Positions 15,986-22,488 of a DNA stretch of 33,523 nucleotides are shown one piece after another. The stretch spans positions 1 to 33,523 of the forward strand of contig CAJOKK010000005.1 in assembly GCA_905235165.1 (NCBI GenBank), read 5' to 3'. How positions within the stretch are numbered: the stretch's first letter is position 1; every line of letters starts with the position of its first letter. The translations under genes and the position numbers were made by a program. This stretch comes from an uncultured Atopobiaceae bacterium. GTDB lineage: Bacteria > Actinomycetota > Coriobacteriia > Coriobacteriales > Atopobiaceae. The notes beneath the pieces were generated by a model. That model did no database searches. It was given only the letters and a program-made list of their open reading frames with translations, and was not told the DNA's origin.

Positions 15986-17104
15986 ATGGGACGCACAAAC
16001 CACCTGCTTCCGGTCTATACCGGCGACGTTTCCGGCGCCTGCTCGGCCCTGTACGAGCTGGGCGGCATGGTGGTCATCCACGACCCGTCGGGCTGCAACT
16101 CGACCTACAATACGCACGACGAGACGCGCTGGTACGACCAGGACAGCCTCATCTTCATCACGGGCCTAACTGAGCGCGACGCTGTACTCGGCAATGACGA
16201 GAAGCTCGTGCGCGACGTGGTTGACGCGGCGCTCGAACTGCGGCCGCGCTTCGTGGCCTTATGCAACTCGCCCATCCCCTGGATTAGCGGCACCGACTTC
16301 GCAGCGCTCTGCCGACTCATCGAACGACAGACGGGCATACCCTGCCTCTACGTGCGAACCAATGGCATGCACGACTACGTGGTGGGTGCCGGCAACGCCC
16401 TGGCCGAGATTGCGCGACGCTTCGTTGTCAGCACGAACGGCGTGTGCGCCGGAAGCGCCAATTTGCTCGGGGTGACGCCGCTCGACTTCCACCAGGCTGA
16501 CGCCGTACAGCGCCTGCGCGACTTCGTGGAGGGGGCGGGCTTTTCCGTGAGCTCGTGTTGGGCCATGGGAAGCTCGCTTGACGAGTTGACACGAGCGGGC
16601 GAGGCCAGCGTGAATGTGGTCGTGTCGGCGGCGGGACTGGCGGCGGCCAAGGTGCTGCGCGAGCGCTTCGGCACGCCCTATGTGGTAGGAACGCCCTTTG
16701 TGGGCTATGCAGACCTGAGCGGTTTTCTCCCTGAGCTCGAACGCTCGATGCGGGAGGCAGTCGCATCGGGTGCGTGCCTGTATCCCTGTCGAGACGCTCG
16801 CTCTCGCTGTGATGACGGGAGCTGTTGCGTAATTGCGGATCCGGTAGCGGCCGGCTCGCTTGCAGCGGCGCGGGAGGCTGCCGGCCTTGGGAGTACGCGC
16901 GTGATCTGCGCGACCGAGGCGGCGCGCGAGCTGCTCGCTGAGAGTGACGTTACAGTAGACGGCGAGGAGCAGGTACGCGCGGCGCTTGCGCAGGCCACGA
17001 CGGTCTTCGCAGACCCCTCCTTCAAGCCGGCACTTGCCAAGGACGCCGAGCTCGTACCTCTCCCCCATCTGGCCTTCTCCGGCCGCGCCGCCCTCTCCGA
17101 ATGA
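15986..17104 (+). CDS. Nitrogenase component 1-like protein, NifK-type, pair 2
   Basis: The product has 372 residues and is paralogous to the 8873-9943 product. The N-terminal block YTGDVSGACSALYELGG and HDPSGC (Asp33, Cys37) is shared, as are RWY/RWH and the following GLxxxDAxLGxDxKLV. A Cys-rich stretch RCDDGSCC near residue 275 is not present in the other K-like protein. I prefer ATG 15986 with GAGGAG upstream over a TTG at 15956. The 75-base gap after the upstream gene holds no ORF. The TGA stop is the first three bases of a TGAGTCA repeat unit. This is the last gene of the nine-gene run. Confidence 0.83.
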   Translation: MGRTNHLLPVYTGDVSGACSALYELGGMVVIHDPSGCNSTYNTHDETRWYDQDSLIFITGLTERDAVLGNDEKLVRDVVDAALELRPRFVALCNSPIPWISGTDFAALCRLIERQTGIPCLYVRTNGMHDYVVGAGNALAEIARRFVVSTNGVCAGSANLLGVTPLDFHQADAVQRLRDFVEGAGFSVSSCWAMGSSLDELTRAGEASVNVVVSAAGLAAAKVLRERFGTPYVVGTPFVGYADLSGFLPELERSMREAVASGACLYPCRDARSRCDDGSCCVIADPVAAGSLAAAREAAGLGSTRVICATEAARELLAESDVTVDGEEQVRAALAQATTVFADPSFKPALAKDAELVPLPHLAFSGRAALSE

Positions 17105-17135
17105 GTCAGTTACCGTAGTCCTTTTTGACTCATTC
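17102..17135 (+). repeat. TGAGTCA/TGACTCA unit, single copy
   Basis: This 34-nt unit begins TGAGTCAGTTACCGTAG and ends TTTTTGACTCATTC. Its terminal 7-mers, TGAGTCA and TGACTCA, are reverse complements. The first TGA is the stop codon of the NifK-like gene. Copies differing by a few bases are at 17164-17197, 17335-17368 (inverted), 19221-19253, 19501-19533 (inverted) and 30127-30159 (inverted), with a truncated copy at 19205-19220. Confidence 0.85.
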
Positions 17136-17148
17136 ACTTTTTGATATG

Positions 17149-17384
17149 GGCGGGGGCCCGGGGTGAGTCAGTTACCGTAGCCCTTTTTGACTCATTCCCG
17201 AGGGGCGGCGCGGAGGCCTGAGCGAACGTTCTGCGGCAATGAGGAGCGAAGCGAGCGAGTCCCGCAGCTGCCGCGCCTTAAGCGACGAATGTTCTTGCCG
17301 CAGAGTTCGCTCAGGCCTGCCCGCCGCCCCTCGGGAATGAGTCAAAAAGGGCTACGGTAACTGACTCACCCCCGAGCCCCCGCC
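17149..17384. repeat. Palindromic intergenic element 2
   Basis: Arms 17149-17227 and 17305-17384 are nearly perfect reverse complements of about 80 bp. Each includes one 34-nt TGAGTCA unit and a G/C-rich segment (CGAGGGGCGGC, then GGCCTGAGCGAAC). The 73-bp core (17231-17303) starts CTGCGGCAA and ends TTGCCGCAG and contains GAGGAGCGAAGCGAGCGAGT. It is a shorter version of the core of elements 1 and 3. The element fills the gap after the nitrogenase-like operon and could act as its terminator. No gene is present in 17105-17467. Confidence 0.85.
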
Positions 17385-17467
17385 ACTCGCAGAATTTCTC
17401 GTAATTCTACTTTCTAGTTTTCATTACTAGGTCTATCATTTTAATCAGTTGATAGAAGGGAGTTGCC

Positions 17468-18124
17468 ATGTCAGCAGCCAAAGCAAGCATCCAGCGCGCC
17501 TACAGCATCGGCGAGGAAATCGCCAACTCGATCTCGCACGGCATTGGCTTTGCCCTCGGGGTTGCCGCCCTTGTCCTTCTCATCATCACTGCGGTCGGAC
17601 ACGGTGGCGGCGTTCGCACGGCCGCGGCCCTCTGCATGGGCATTACGCTCATCGTTGAGTACCTGCTCTCGACCCTCTATCACGCCATCCAGACGCCTCG
17701 CGCCAAGTCTGTCCTGCGCGTGCTCGATCACTCGGCCATCTACCTGCTCATTGCCGGCAGCTATGCCCCCTTTGCCCTTGTCACCCTGAACGACGCCGGT
17801 GGCCAGCTCCTGTTTGCCTTTGTCTGCGTCCTCGCTGTCGCGGGCGTTGTTGCCGAAGCCATCACGCGCGAGCGGCAGTCCAAGTGGCTGACCATCGCCC
17901 TGTACCTTGCCATGGGTTGGGCCATCGCCCTGCATATCGGTGACCTCTACCACCTGCTTGACAGCCCCGCCTTTTGGCTTCTGTTGGGCGGTGGCATCAG
18001 CTACACCATCGGCACCGTCTTTTATGTCATGAAGGGCATTCCCTACATGCACTTTGTGTTTCACCTGTTCGTTCTTGCCGGCTCGGTCTGCATCACGCTC
18101 TCAGCCCTCCTCTACGTGTTGTAA
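17468..18124 (+). CDS. trhA: TrhA/hemolysin III family (PAQR-type) membrane protein
   Basis: The product has 218 residues with seven predicted hydrophobic segments. It carries the metal-site pattern of the family: GEEIANSISHG at the start of TM1, STLYHA, LDHSAIYLLIAGSYAPF and the C-terminal MHFVFHLFVLAGS with the HxxxH pair. Bacterial members are inner-membrane proteins linked to membrane energetics or fluidity homeostasis; haemolysis is a historical name. AGAAGGGAG precedes the ATG. An AT-rich stretch (17390-17455), with TATCAT at 17434-17439, is the likely promoter region between this gene and palindromic element 2. Confidence 0.9.
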   Translation: MSAAKASIQRAYSIGEEIANSISHGIGFALGVAALVLLIITAVGHGGGVRTAAALCMGITLIVEYLLSTLYHAIQTPRAKSVLRVLDHSAIYLLIAGSYAPFALVTLNDAGGQLLFAFVCVLAVAGVVAEAITRERQSKWLTIALYLAMGWAIALHIGDLYHLLDSPAFWLLLGGGISYTIGTVFYVMKGIPYMHFVFHLFVLAGSVCITLSALLYVL

Positions 18125-18196
18125 ACTGGGGTTTCTTTCAGAAATCCGCTGTGGCGGCATATCCCGCGCCACGGTTACACGCAGTCGGAGGTGGCC

Positions 18197-19207
18197 ATGT
18201 ACACGATCCATGAGCAGACGTGGGACTTTGTGGAAAGCACCATCATTCCGCAGTACCCCCATGTGCCCATCGAGCAGACCAGGGCCTGGGCATCCTATCA
18301 GCAAACCATTGAGGGACGAACTCCTTGGGGCGTACTGTCCATCGCTCGCGACGGCGTTGTAGCGGCTTACGTCTCGCTCTTTGACTACCAGACTCACGGC
18401 TATCACTACCTGCGCTCGCACCACGGTCCGGTGTGGGTTGAGCAGCCCAGCGAGCAAGAGGAGCGCGAGGCGCTCGAGGCCCTGCGCGACTTTGTTCGTG
18501 CTAAGGACAAGCGCCAGCTCTTCGTGCGCCTTTCCGTTGATGCCGACCTCGACATCTGTCAGCCGGTGCTGTCGGGCATTCCCTACGACACGACGGTTTT
18601 TGTTGACGTGACCGGCGGTGACGAGGAGATCTTGTCGCGCATGAAGACGCGCGGCAGGCGCGACGTGCGCAAGTCGCTGCGTGAGGCGCCCGTGACCTGC
18701 GCCGACGAGACCGAGCAGGCACTCGAGTCCTTCCGCGAGTACTACGCCGTCATGGAGGACACCGCGCAGCGTGACGGCTTTACGCCTGCGCCGATCTCTG
18801 ACTACGAGCAGATGCTCGCCTGCCTGGGCAAGGAGCACAGCCGTGTGTTCGCCGCTCGTCTTGAGGAGACGGGTGCCGTCTGCGCATGGTCGCTTTACAC
18901 CATCTCGGGCACGCTTGCCACGCGCTACTACGCCGCCTCTGCCACCGAGGTTATGCGCCTGCACGTGGCTGATCGCCTCTGCTACTTCGAGCTCTGCGAG
19001 GTCGGTCGAAACGGCATCGTTGACGTTGACCTCATGGCCGTGGGCTCGGACTTCTGTCCGCAGCTGAAGGGCCTCAATGGGTTCAAGTGCAAGTTCGCGA
19101 AAGAGACCGTGCGCGTGGCTCCCGACCGCGACCTGCCCGTGCGCGCAGGCGCGTACGGCCTGCTCGTTACGGCGAAGTCTCTGCGCTCCAAGCTGCGCGG
19201 AGAGTGA
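18197..19207 (+). CDS. FemAB/FemX-family peptidoglycan-bridge aminoacyltransferase
   Basis: The product has 336 residues with two GNAT-like halves. Evidence is the SYQQTIEGRTPWGVLSIAR opening, the central MKTRGRRDVRKSLREA helix (family RGKRNIxKA) and the C-terminal FKCKFAKETV (family GLxxFKxxF). The family adds amino acids from aminoacyl-tRNA to the lipid II stem peptide to make interpeptide bridges. The attached amino acid cannot be read from sequence. I chose ATG 18197, with GGAGGT four bases upstream; a GTG at 18191 overlaps that site. The TGA stop (19205-19207) is the first three bases of a truncated TGAGTCA unit. Confidence 0.82.
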   Translation: MYTIHEQTWDFVESTIIPQYPHVPIEQTRAWASYQQTIEGRTPWGVLSIARDGVVAAYVSLFDYQTHGYHYLRSHHGPVWVEQPSEQEEREALEALRDFVRAKDKRQLFVRLSVDADLDICQPVLSGIPYDTTVFVDVTGGDEEILSRMKTRGRRDVRKSLREAPVTCADETEQALESFREYYAVMEDTAQRDGFTPAPISDYEQMLACLGKEHSRVFAARLEETGAVCAWSLYTISGTLATRYYAASATEVMRLHVADRLCYFELCEVGRNGIVDVDLMAVGSDFCPQLKGLNGFKCKFAKETVRVAPDRDLPVRAGAYGLLVTAKSLRSKLRGE

Positions 19208-19533
19208 GTCAGTCACCGTATGAGTCAGTTACCGTAGCCCTTTTTGACTCATTAACTATTTGATATGCAAGGCGAGCCAGCCGCCCCGGTGCGGGCGACG
19301 GCGGGAGCGCCTGCGCGAACTCTGCGGCAAGAACGTTCGTCGCTTCGGCGCGGCAGCTGCGGGACTCGCTCGCTCCGCTCGCTCGGACAAGTCCTCGCTC
19401 CCGCCGCACCTGCGCTCCTCACTGCCGCAGAATGTTCGCGCAGGCGCTCCCGCCGTCGCCCGCACCGGGGCGGCTGGCTCGCCTTGCAAATCAAAAAGTT
19501 AATGAGTCAAAAAGGGCTACGGTAACTGACTCA
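19205..19533. repeat. Palindromic intergenic element 3
   Basis: A truncated unit (19205-19220, ending at ACCGTA) is followed by arms 19221-19320 and 19434-19533. These are about 100 bp each and nearly perfect reverse complements. Each arm holds a full TGAGTCA unit and a GC-rich segment (GGCGAGCCAGCCGCC and further). The core 19322-19430 starts CTGCGGCAA and ends CTGCCGCAG. It is the core of element 1 in the opposite orientation, also 109 bp. The element lies between two converging genes and supplies the stop codon of both (19205-19207 plus strand; 19531-19533 minus strand). It is probably a bidirectional terminator structure. The short ORFs in all frames come from the repeat and are not genes. 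Confidence 0.88.
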
Positions 19534-20160
19534 CTCAAGGTCGATCGTCTCGCCTGGTCTGACGAGAAGGGCGTGAGGCGCACGGTCGGCGAACTCGCGC
19601 GCGGGCTTCTCGCCGTAAGGATGCACCGGGTTCATGTGCACCGGTATGTTGTGGCGCGCGTCGACAGTGCGAGCGCAGTTACTCGCCTCGACGGGTGTCA
19701 TGGTGTAGATGCTGTCGCAAGGCAGGAAGGCGTAGTCGATACCGCGCTGCGCAAGCTCCTTCATCTGGTCCGTTGGGCCCGTATCTCCCGAGAAGTACAG
19801 GGTCAACCCATCCACGCTCACGAGGTAGCCCACGCACTCTGCCTTGGGATGGTGATGGTTGTAGGCTTCCACCGCCTCGACCTGCACTGCTCCGTCGAGA
19901 AAGTCGCGGGAAAGGTAAGTCTCGGCTGAGGGGTGGCTATCCCCGTTTTGCCAGACTTGGCAGCCAGAGGCGTGAGGCATCTTGTCTATAGCGGTGTGAT
20001 CGAAGTGCTGGTGGGTAACAAGCACAAGGTCGGCGGGCTTCTCGTAGCCTTCGTTTGACTCACTTCCCTGGGGAGACATAAAAGGGTCGATGTAGATGAC
20101 CTTCTCCGCATTGGTCGTTAGCTGAAGCGACCCATGTCCCAGATACAGCAACTTCGTCAC
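19531..20160 (-). CDS. MBL-fold metal-dependent hydrolase (UlaG-like/Lactamase_B_3 type)
   Basis: The product has 209 residues. The metal motif is THQHFDH (His50, His52, Asp54, His55), with a further ligand Asp in YFSGDTGPT and a GHGSLQL N-terminus typical of the UlaG-like branch. The C-terminal HMNPVHPYGE could supply the last His ligand. The substrate is unknown; close relatives are annotated only as Zn-dependent hydrolases. The start is GTG 20160, with AAGGAGG six bases upstream. Its TGA stop (19531-19533 on the plus strand) lies in the end of palindromic element 3. It is divergent from the aminotransferase at 20254. Confidence 0.85.
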   Translation of the reverse strand: MTKLLYLGHGSLQLTTNAEKVIYIDPFMSPQGSESNEGYEKPADLVLVTHQHFDHTAIDKMPHASGCQVWQNGDSHPSAETYLSRDFLDGAVQVEAVEAYNHHHPKAECVGYLVSVDGLTLYFSGDTGPTDQMKELAQRGIDYAFLPCDSIYTMTPVEASNCARTVDARHNIPVHMNPVHPYGEKPAREFADRAPHALLVRPGETIDLE

Positions 20161-20253
20161 GGTGTCCTCCTTCTTGCGGAACTGTTTACGCTATAGCGCC
20201 GCGTCCCGATGCTGCGCTATTGTGTAGCCTACCCTTTCGAGACGGGAGCAGGC

Positions 20254-21471
20254 ATGCGATTTGACTTTGAGAGCATTGTTGACCGACATGGGCACGACGC
20301 CATCGCCATTGATGGCCTTGGGGACGGTACGGGATTTTGCCCGGCACGCCCCAAGGAAGGCTTTGACTCCATTCCCCTCTGGGTCGCCGATATGAGCTTT
20401 GCCACCGCCCCGTCGGTCACGCGCGCCATCCATGAGCGCGTTGACCACCCCTTCTTTGGCTACTACCAATACAGTGATGCCTACTACCAGGCCATCATCG
20501 ACTGGCACCGCAAGCGTAAGGGCGTGAGCGATCTGTCGCCCGAGCACATCAGTTACGAGAACGGCGTGCTCGGCGGCCTCGTGAACGCGCTCAGCGTACT
20601 CTGCTCGAAGGGCGACAAGGTGCTCGTGCACTCCCCTACCTACGTGGGCTTCACGAATGCCTGCGGAAAGAACGGTTACCAGCTCGTTCATAGCCCGCTG
20701 CGCCTTGACGAGCAGGGCGTGTGGCGCATGGACTTTGAGGACATGGAGCGGCGCATCGTTGAGCAGCAGATTCACGCGGCGATCTTCTGCTCGCCGCATA
20801 ACCCCTGCGGGCGCGTGTGGGAGCGCTGGGAGATCGAGCGGGCCATGGAGCTTTTCGAGAAGCACGAGGTCTTCGTGATCTCGGACGAGATCTGGTCTGA
20901 TTTGCTGCTCGACGGGCATGTGCATACGCCGACGCAGCAGGTGAGCGACTGGGCGCATGAGCACGTGGTGGCCCTGTACGCGCCGTCGAAGACCTTCAAC
21001 TTGGCCGGGCTCATCGGCTCTTACCGCGTGACCTACAACCGCTGGCTGCGCGAGCGGCTTAACCGCGAGCAGGCGCTGTCGCACTACAACGAGCAGAACG
21101 TCCTCTCCATGCACGCGCTCATCGGCGCCTATAGCGAGGAGGGCGCCGCTTGGACCGACGAGCTCTGCCAGGTACTTTCGGACAACGTCAGCTATGCCTG
21201 CGAGCACATCAGCGAGCGCTACGAGGGCGTGCAGTGCGCACATGCCGAGGGGACCTACGTTCTTCTCGCCGACTGTCGCAAGTGGTGTGACGAGCATGGC
21301 GTGAGCTATGCGGACTTCGTGCGGCGTGGTTGGGACGTAGGCGTGACCTGGCACGACGGACGGCTCTTTGAGTGTCCCGGCTTCGTGAGGATCGCGCTCA
21401 GCGTGCCGCACACGCAGGTGGTAGAAGCCTTCGACCGTCTCGACCGCTACGTGTTTGAGCTGGAGGGGTAA
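20254..21471 (+). CDS. MalY/PatB-family PLP aminotransferase or cystathionine beta-lyase
   Basis: The product has 405 residues, a fold-type I PLP enzyme. The Schiff-base lysine is Lys246 in APSKTFNLAG, a motif characteristic of the MalY/PatB C-S lyase group. SPHNPCGR (Asn183) and VISDEIWSDL (Asp211) are the cofactor contacts. The N-terminal FDSIPLWVADMSF is also typical. Likely activity is beta-elimination on cystathionine or cysteine conjugates. I chose ATG 20254 with GACGGGAG upstream rather than the longer in-frame start at 20209. The gene ends six bases before the convergent toxin gene. Confidence 0.88.
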   Translation: MRFDFESIVDRHGHDAIAIDGLGDGTGFCPARPKEGFDSIPLWVADMSFATAPSVTRAIHERVDHPFFGYYQYSDAYYQAIIDWHRKRKGVSDLSPEHISYENGVLGGLVNALSVLCSKGDKVLVHSPTYVGFTNACGKNGYQLVHSPLRLDEQGVWRMDFEDMERRIVEQQIHAAIFCSPHNPCGRVWERWEIERAMELFEKHEVFVISDEIWSDLLLDGHVHTPTQQVSDWAHEHVVALYAPSKTFNLAGLIGSYRVTYNRWLRERLNREQALSHYNEQNVLSMHALIGAYSEEGAAWTDELCQVLSDNVSYACEHISERYEGVQCAHAEGTYVLLADCRKWCDEHGVSYADFVRRGWDVGVTWHDGRLFECPGFVRIALSVPHTQVVEAFDRLDRYVFELEG

Positions 21472-21477
21472 CGAGGG

Positions 21478-21969
21478 CTACCAGGCCTCCATCACGGTGA
21501 GAGCATCAGTCGGCGTCACCGTAGGAACGACGGCCTTCGACAACATGCCCTTATCCCACGTCACCACGAGGTCTGCCTTGGAACGCTGAGCTGCGGCGCG
21601 CACTAGGTTGTCTTCTAGATCACCGTCGAGATTGCGCCACTTTAAGGCAACCCAAGCATCGGAGCAATCCGCGCCAACCAACGTGCCCACTTCGCTCATA
21701 TTGTCCACGGCTCCCCAAGCGATACGCTGAATTGCCCGAGCATCAGCCTCGCTTAGGACTCCATTCTCCGAACGCGCCCTCTGCTTGCCCTCCTGTCCCA
21801 CAAGATAAAACACATCCCTGAGAGCAGAAATCGGGTAGACCAAATTCACACCGACCTTCAGCGCATAGTCGATAAAGGCACGCGACTCTTGGCCATGCGG
21901 ACGATCGGGAAGGTACTGATCGAGCCAAACATTGGTATCAACCAAAATGATTCGAGATGTAGCACTCAT
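21478..21969 (-). CDS. PIN-domain protein, probable VapC-like toxin
   Basis: The product has 163 residues. The PIN fold is shown by ILVDTNVWLDQYL (Asp11) at the N-terminus and by the C-terminal GDLEDNLVRAAAQRSKADLVVTWDKGML (Glu119/Asp120, Asp139). The family is Mg2+-dependent RNases. The second acidic residue of the usual quartet is less clear (perhaps Asp52). The ATG overlaps the antitoxin stop as ATGA, the usual order and coupling of a toxin-antitoxin pair. GC content is visibly lower than in the flanking genes, which suggests acquisition by transfer. Confidence 0.85.
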   Translation of the reverse strand: MSATSRIILVDTNVWLDQYLPDRPHGQESRAFIDYALKVGVNLVYPISALRDVFYLVGQEGKQRARSENGVLSEADARAIQRIAWGAVDNMSEVGTLVGADCSDAWVALKWRNLDGDLEDNLVRAAAQRSKADLVVTWDKGMLSKAVVPTVTPTDALTVMEAW

Positions 21970-22334
21970 AAGGTGCCCCTCTCCCGCATGCGATCGTAGA
22001 GAGCGTCAACATAGAGCTCTCGATCAGATTTCTCCTCACGAGAAACCGTCTGGAAATTGCCACCCAAAGATGCCAAACCTTCAGCAACAAACTTACGCCC
22101 CTCTTGCATGAGAAGGACCTTGTCTTGCCTTACAGCTTCGGAAGGGGCCTCCTCAACAAGTTCGAGCACCTGCTCGACTTGCCGAAGATCGGCTGCGCTA
22201 CGGGTGATCTTTTTCCACAGGGCACGTATCAGTTCAGTAGGACTAATTCCCTCTTGCAAAAGGGCTCTGTCCCCCGCGGATTTAAGCGAGGCGTCAAGGC
22301 GTATGTTCAGCTGAGAAAGCGCCTGCGTCGTCAT
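21966..22334 (-). CDS. RelB/DinJ-like antitoxin of the PIN toxin
   Basis: The product has 122 residues. Its first half, ALSQLNIRLDASLKSAGDRALLQEGISPTELIRALW, fits a ribbon-helix-helix DNA-binding domain of the RelB/DinJ type. The second half is charged and helical and is presumably the toxin-binding tail. I chose ATG 22334, seven bases after GGAGGT (22342-22347); a GTG at 22343 lies inside that site. It is predicted to neutralise the PIN toxin encoded just downstream and to repress their promoter through the palindromes at 22359-22399. Confidence 0.8.
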   Translation of the reverse strand: MTTQALSQLNIRLDASLKSAGDRALLQEGISPTELIRALWKKITRSAADLRQVEQVLELVEEAPSEAVRQDKVLLMQEGRKFVAEGLASLGGNFQTVSREEKSDRELYVDALYDRMRERGTL

Positions 22335-22358
22335 AACGACCACCTCCGTAAAAAAGAT

Positions 22359-22405
22359 GCTAGCTTGCTAGCTATCATGTTAGCACCTTAGGAAGGTGTA
22401 TGCAA
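22359..22405 (-). promoter_or_regulatory. Promoter and operator-like palindromes of the toxin-antitoxin operon
   Basis: On the minus strand TTGCAT (22400-22405) and TAACAT (22377-22382) are separated by 17 bases, a good -35/-10 pair. Inside the spacer lies CACCTT-AGG-AAGGTG (22385-22399). Just after the -10 lies GCTAGC-TT-GCTAGC (22359-22372). Both are perfect dyads placed where an RHH antitoxin would block RNA polymerase. This fits the usual autoregulation of such pairs. Confidence 0.65.
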
Positions 22406-22412
22406 TTTGAAA

Positions 22413-22460
22413 ACACCCCTCTTGCGAAGCCGGGTTGGGGCTTGGGGCAAGAGGGGTGCT
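22413..22460 (-). terminator. Intrinsic terminator of mgtA
   Basis: CACCCCTCTTGC (22414-22425) pairs with GCAAGAGGGGTG (22447-22458). On the minus strand the hairpin is followed by TTTTC. It lies just downstream of the mgtA stop and just upstream of the toxin-antitoxin promoter. Confidence 0.75.
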
Positions 22461-22488
22461 TGCGCGTTCTTCTCTACTGCATCCGCAG

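Noticed and set aside
6769..17104. True nitrogen-fixing nitrogenase
   Set aside because: No nifB, nifE, nifN or nifV-type genes, the K-like proteins are much shorter than NifK, and the FeMo-co cysteine of NifD is not kept in either D-like protein by hand alignment.
6769..17104. Protochlorophyllide reductase (BchLNB) or F430 synthesis (CfbCD)
   Set aside because: No bch, cfb or tetrapyrrole genes are nearby, two DK-like pairs are present instead of one, and the hyp/hyd genes do not belong to those pathways.
17102..19533. CRISPR array
   Set aside because: The repeated units are few, lie in inverted pairs at gene ends, and there are no regular spacers or cas genes.
4063..19533. Insertion sequence remnants
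   Set aside because: No transposase fragment or target-site duplication is visible; the structure fits hairpin-type intergenic repeats better.
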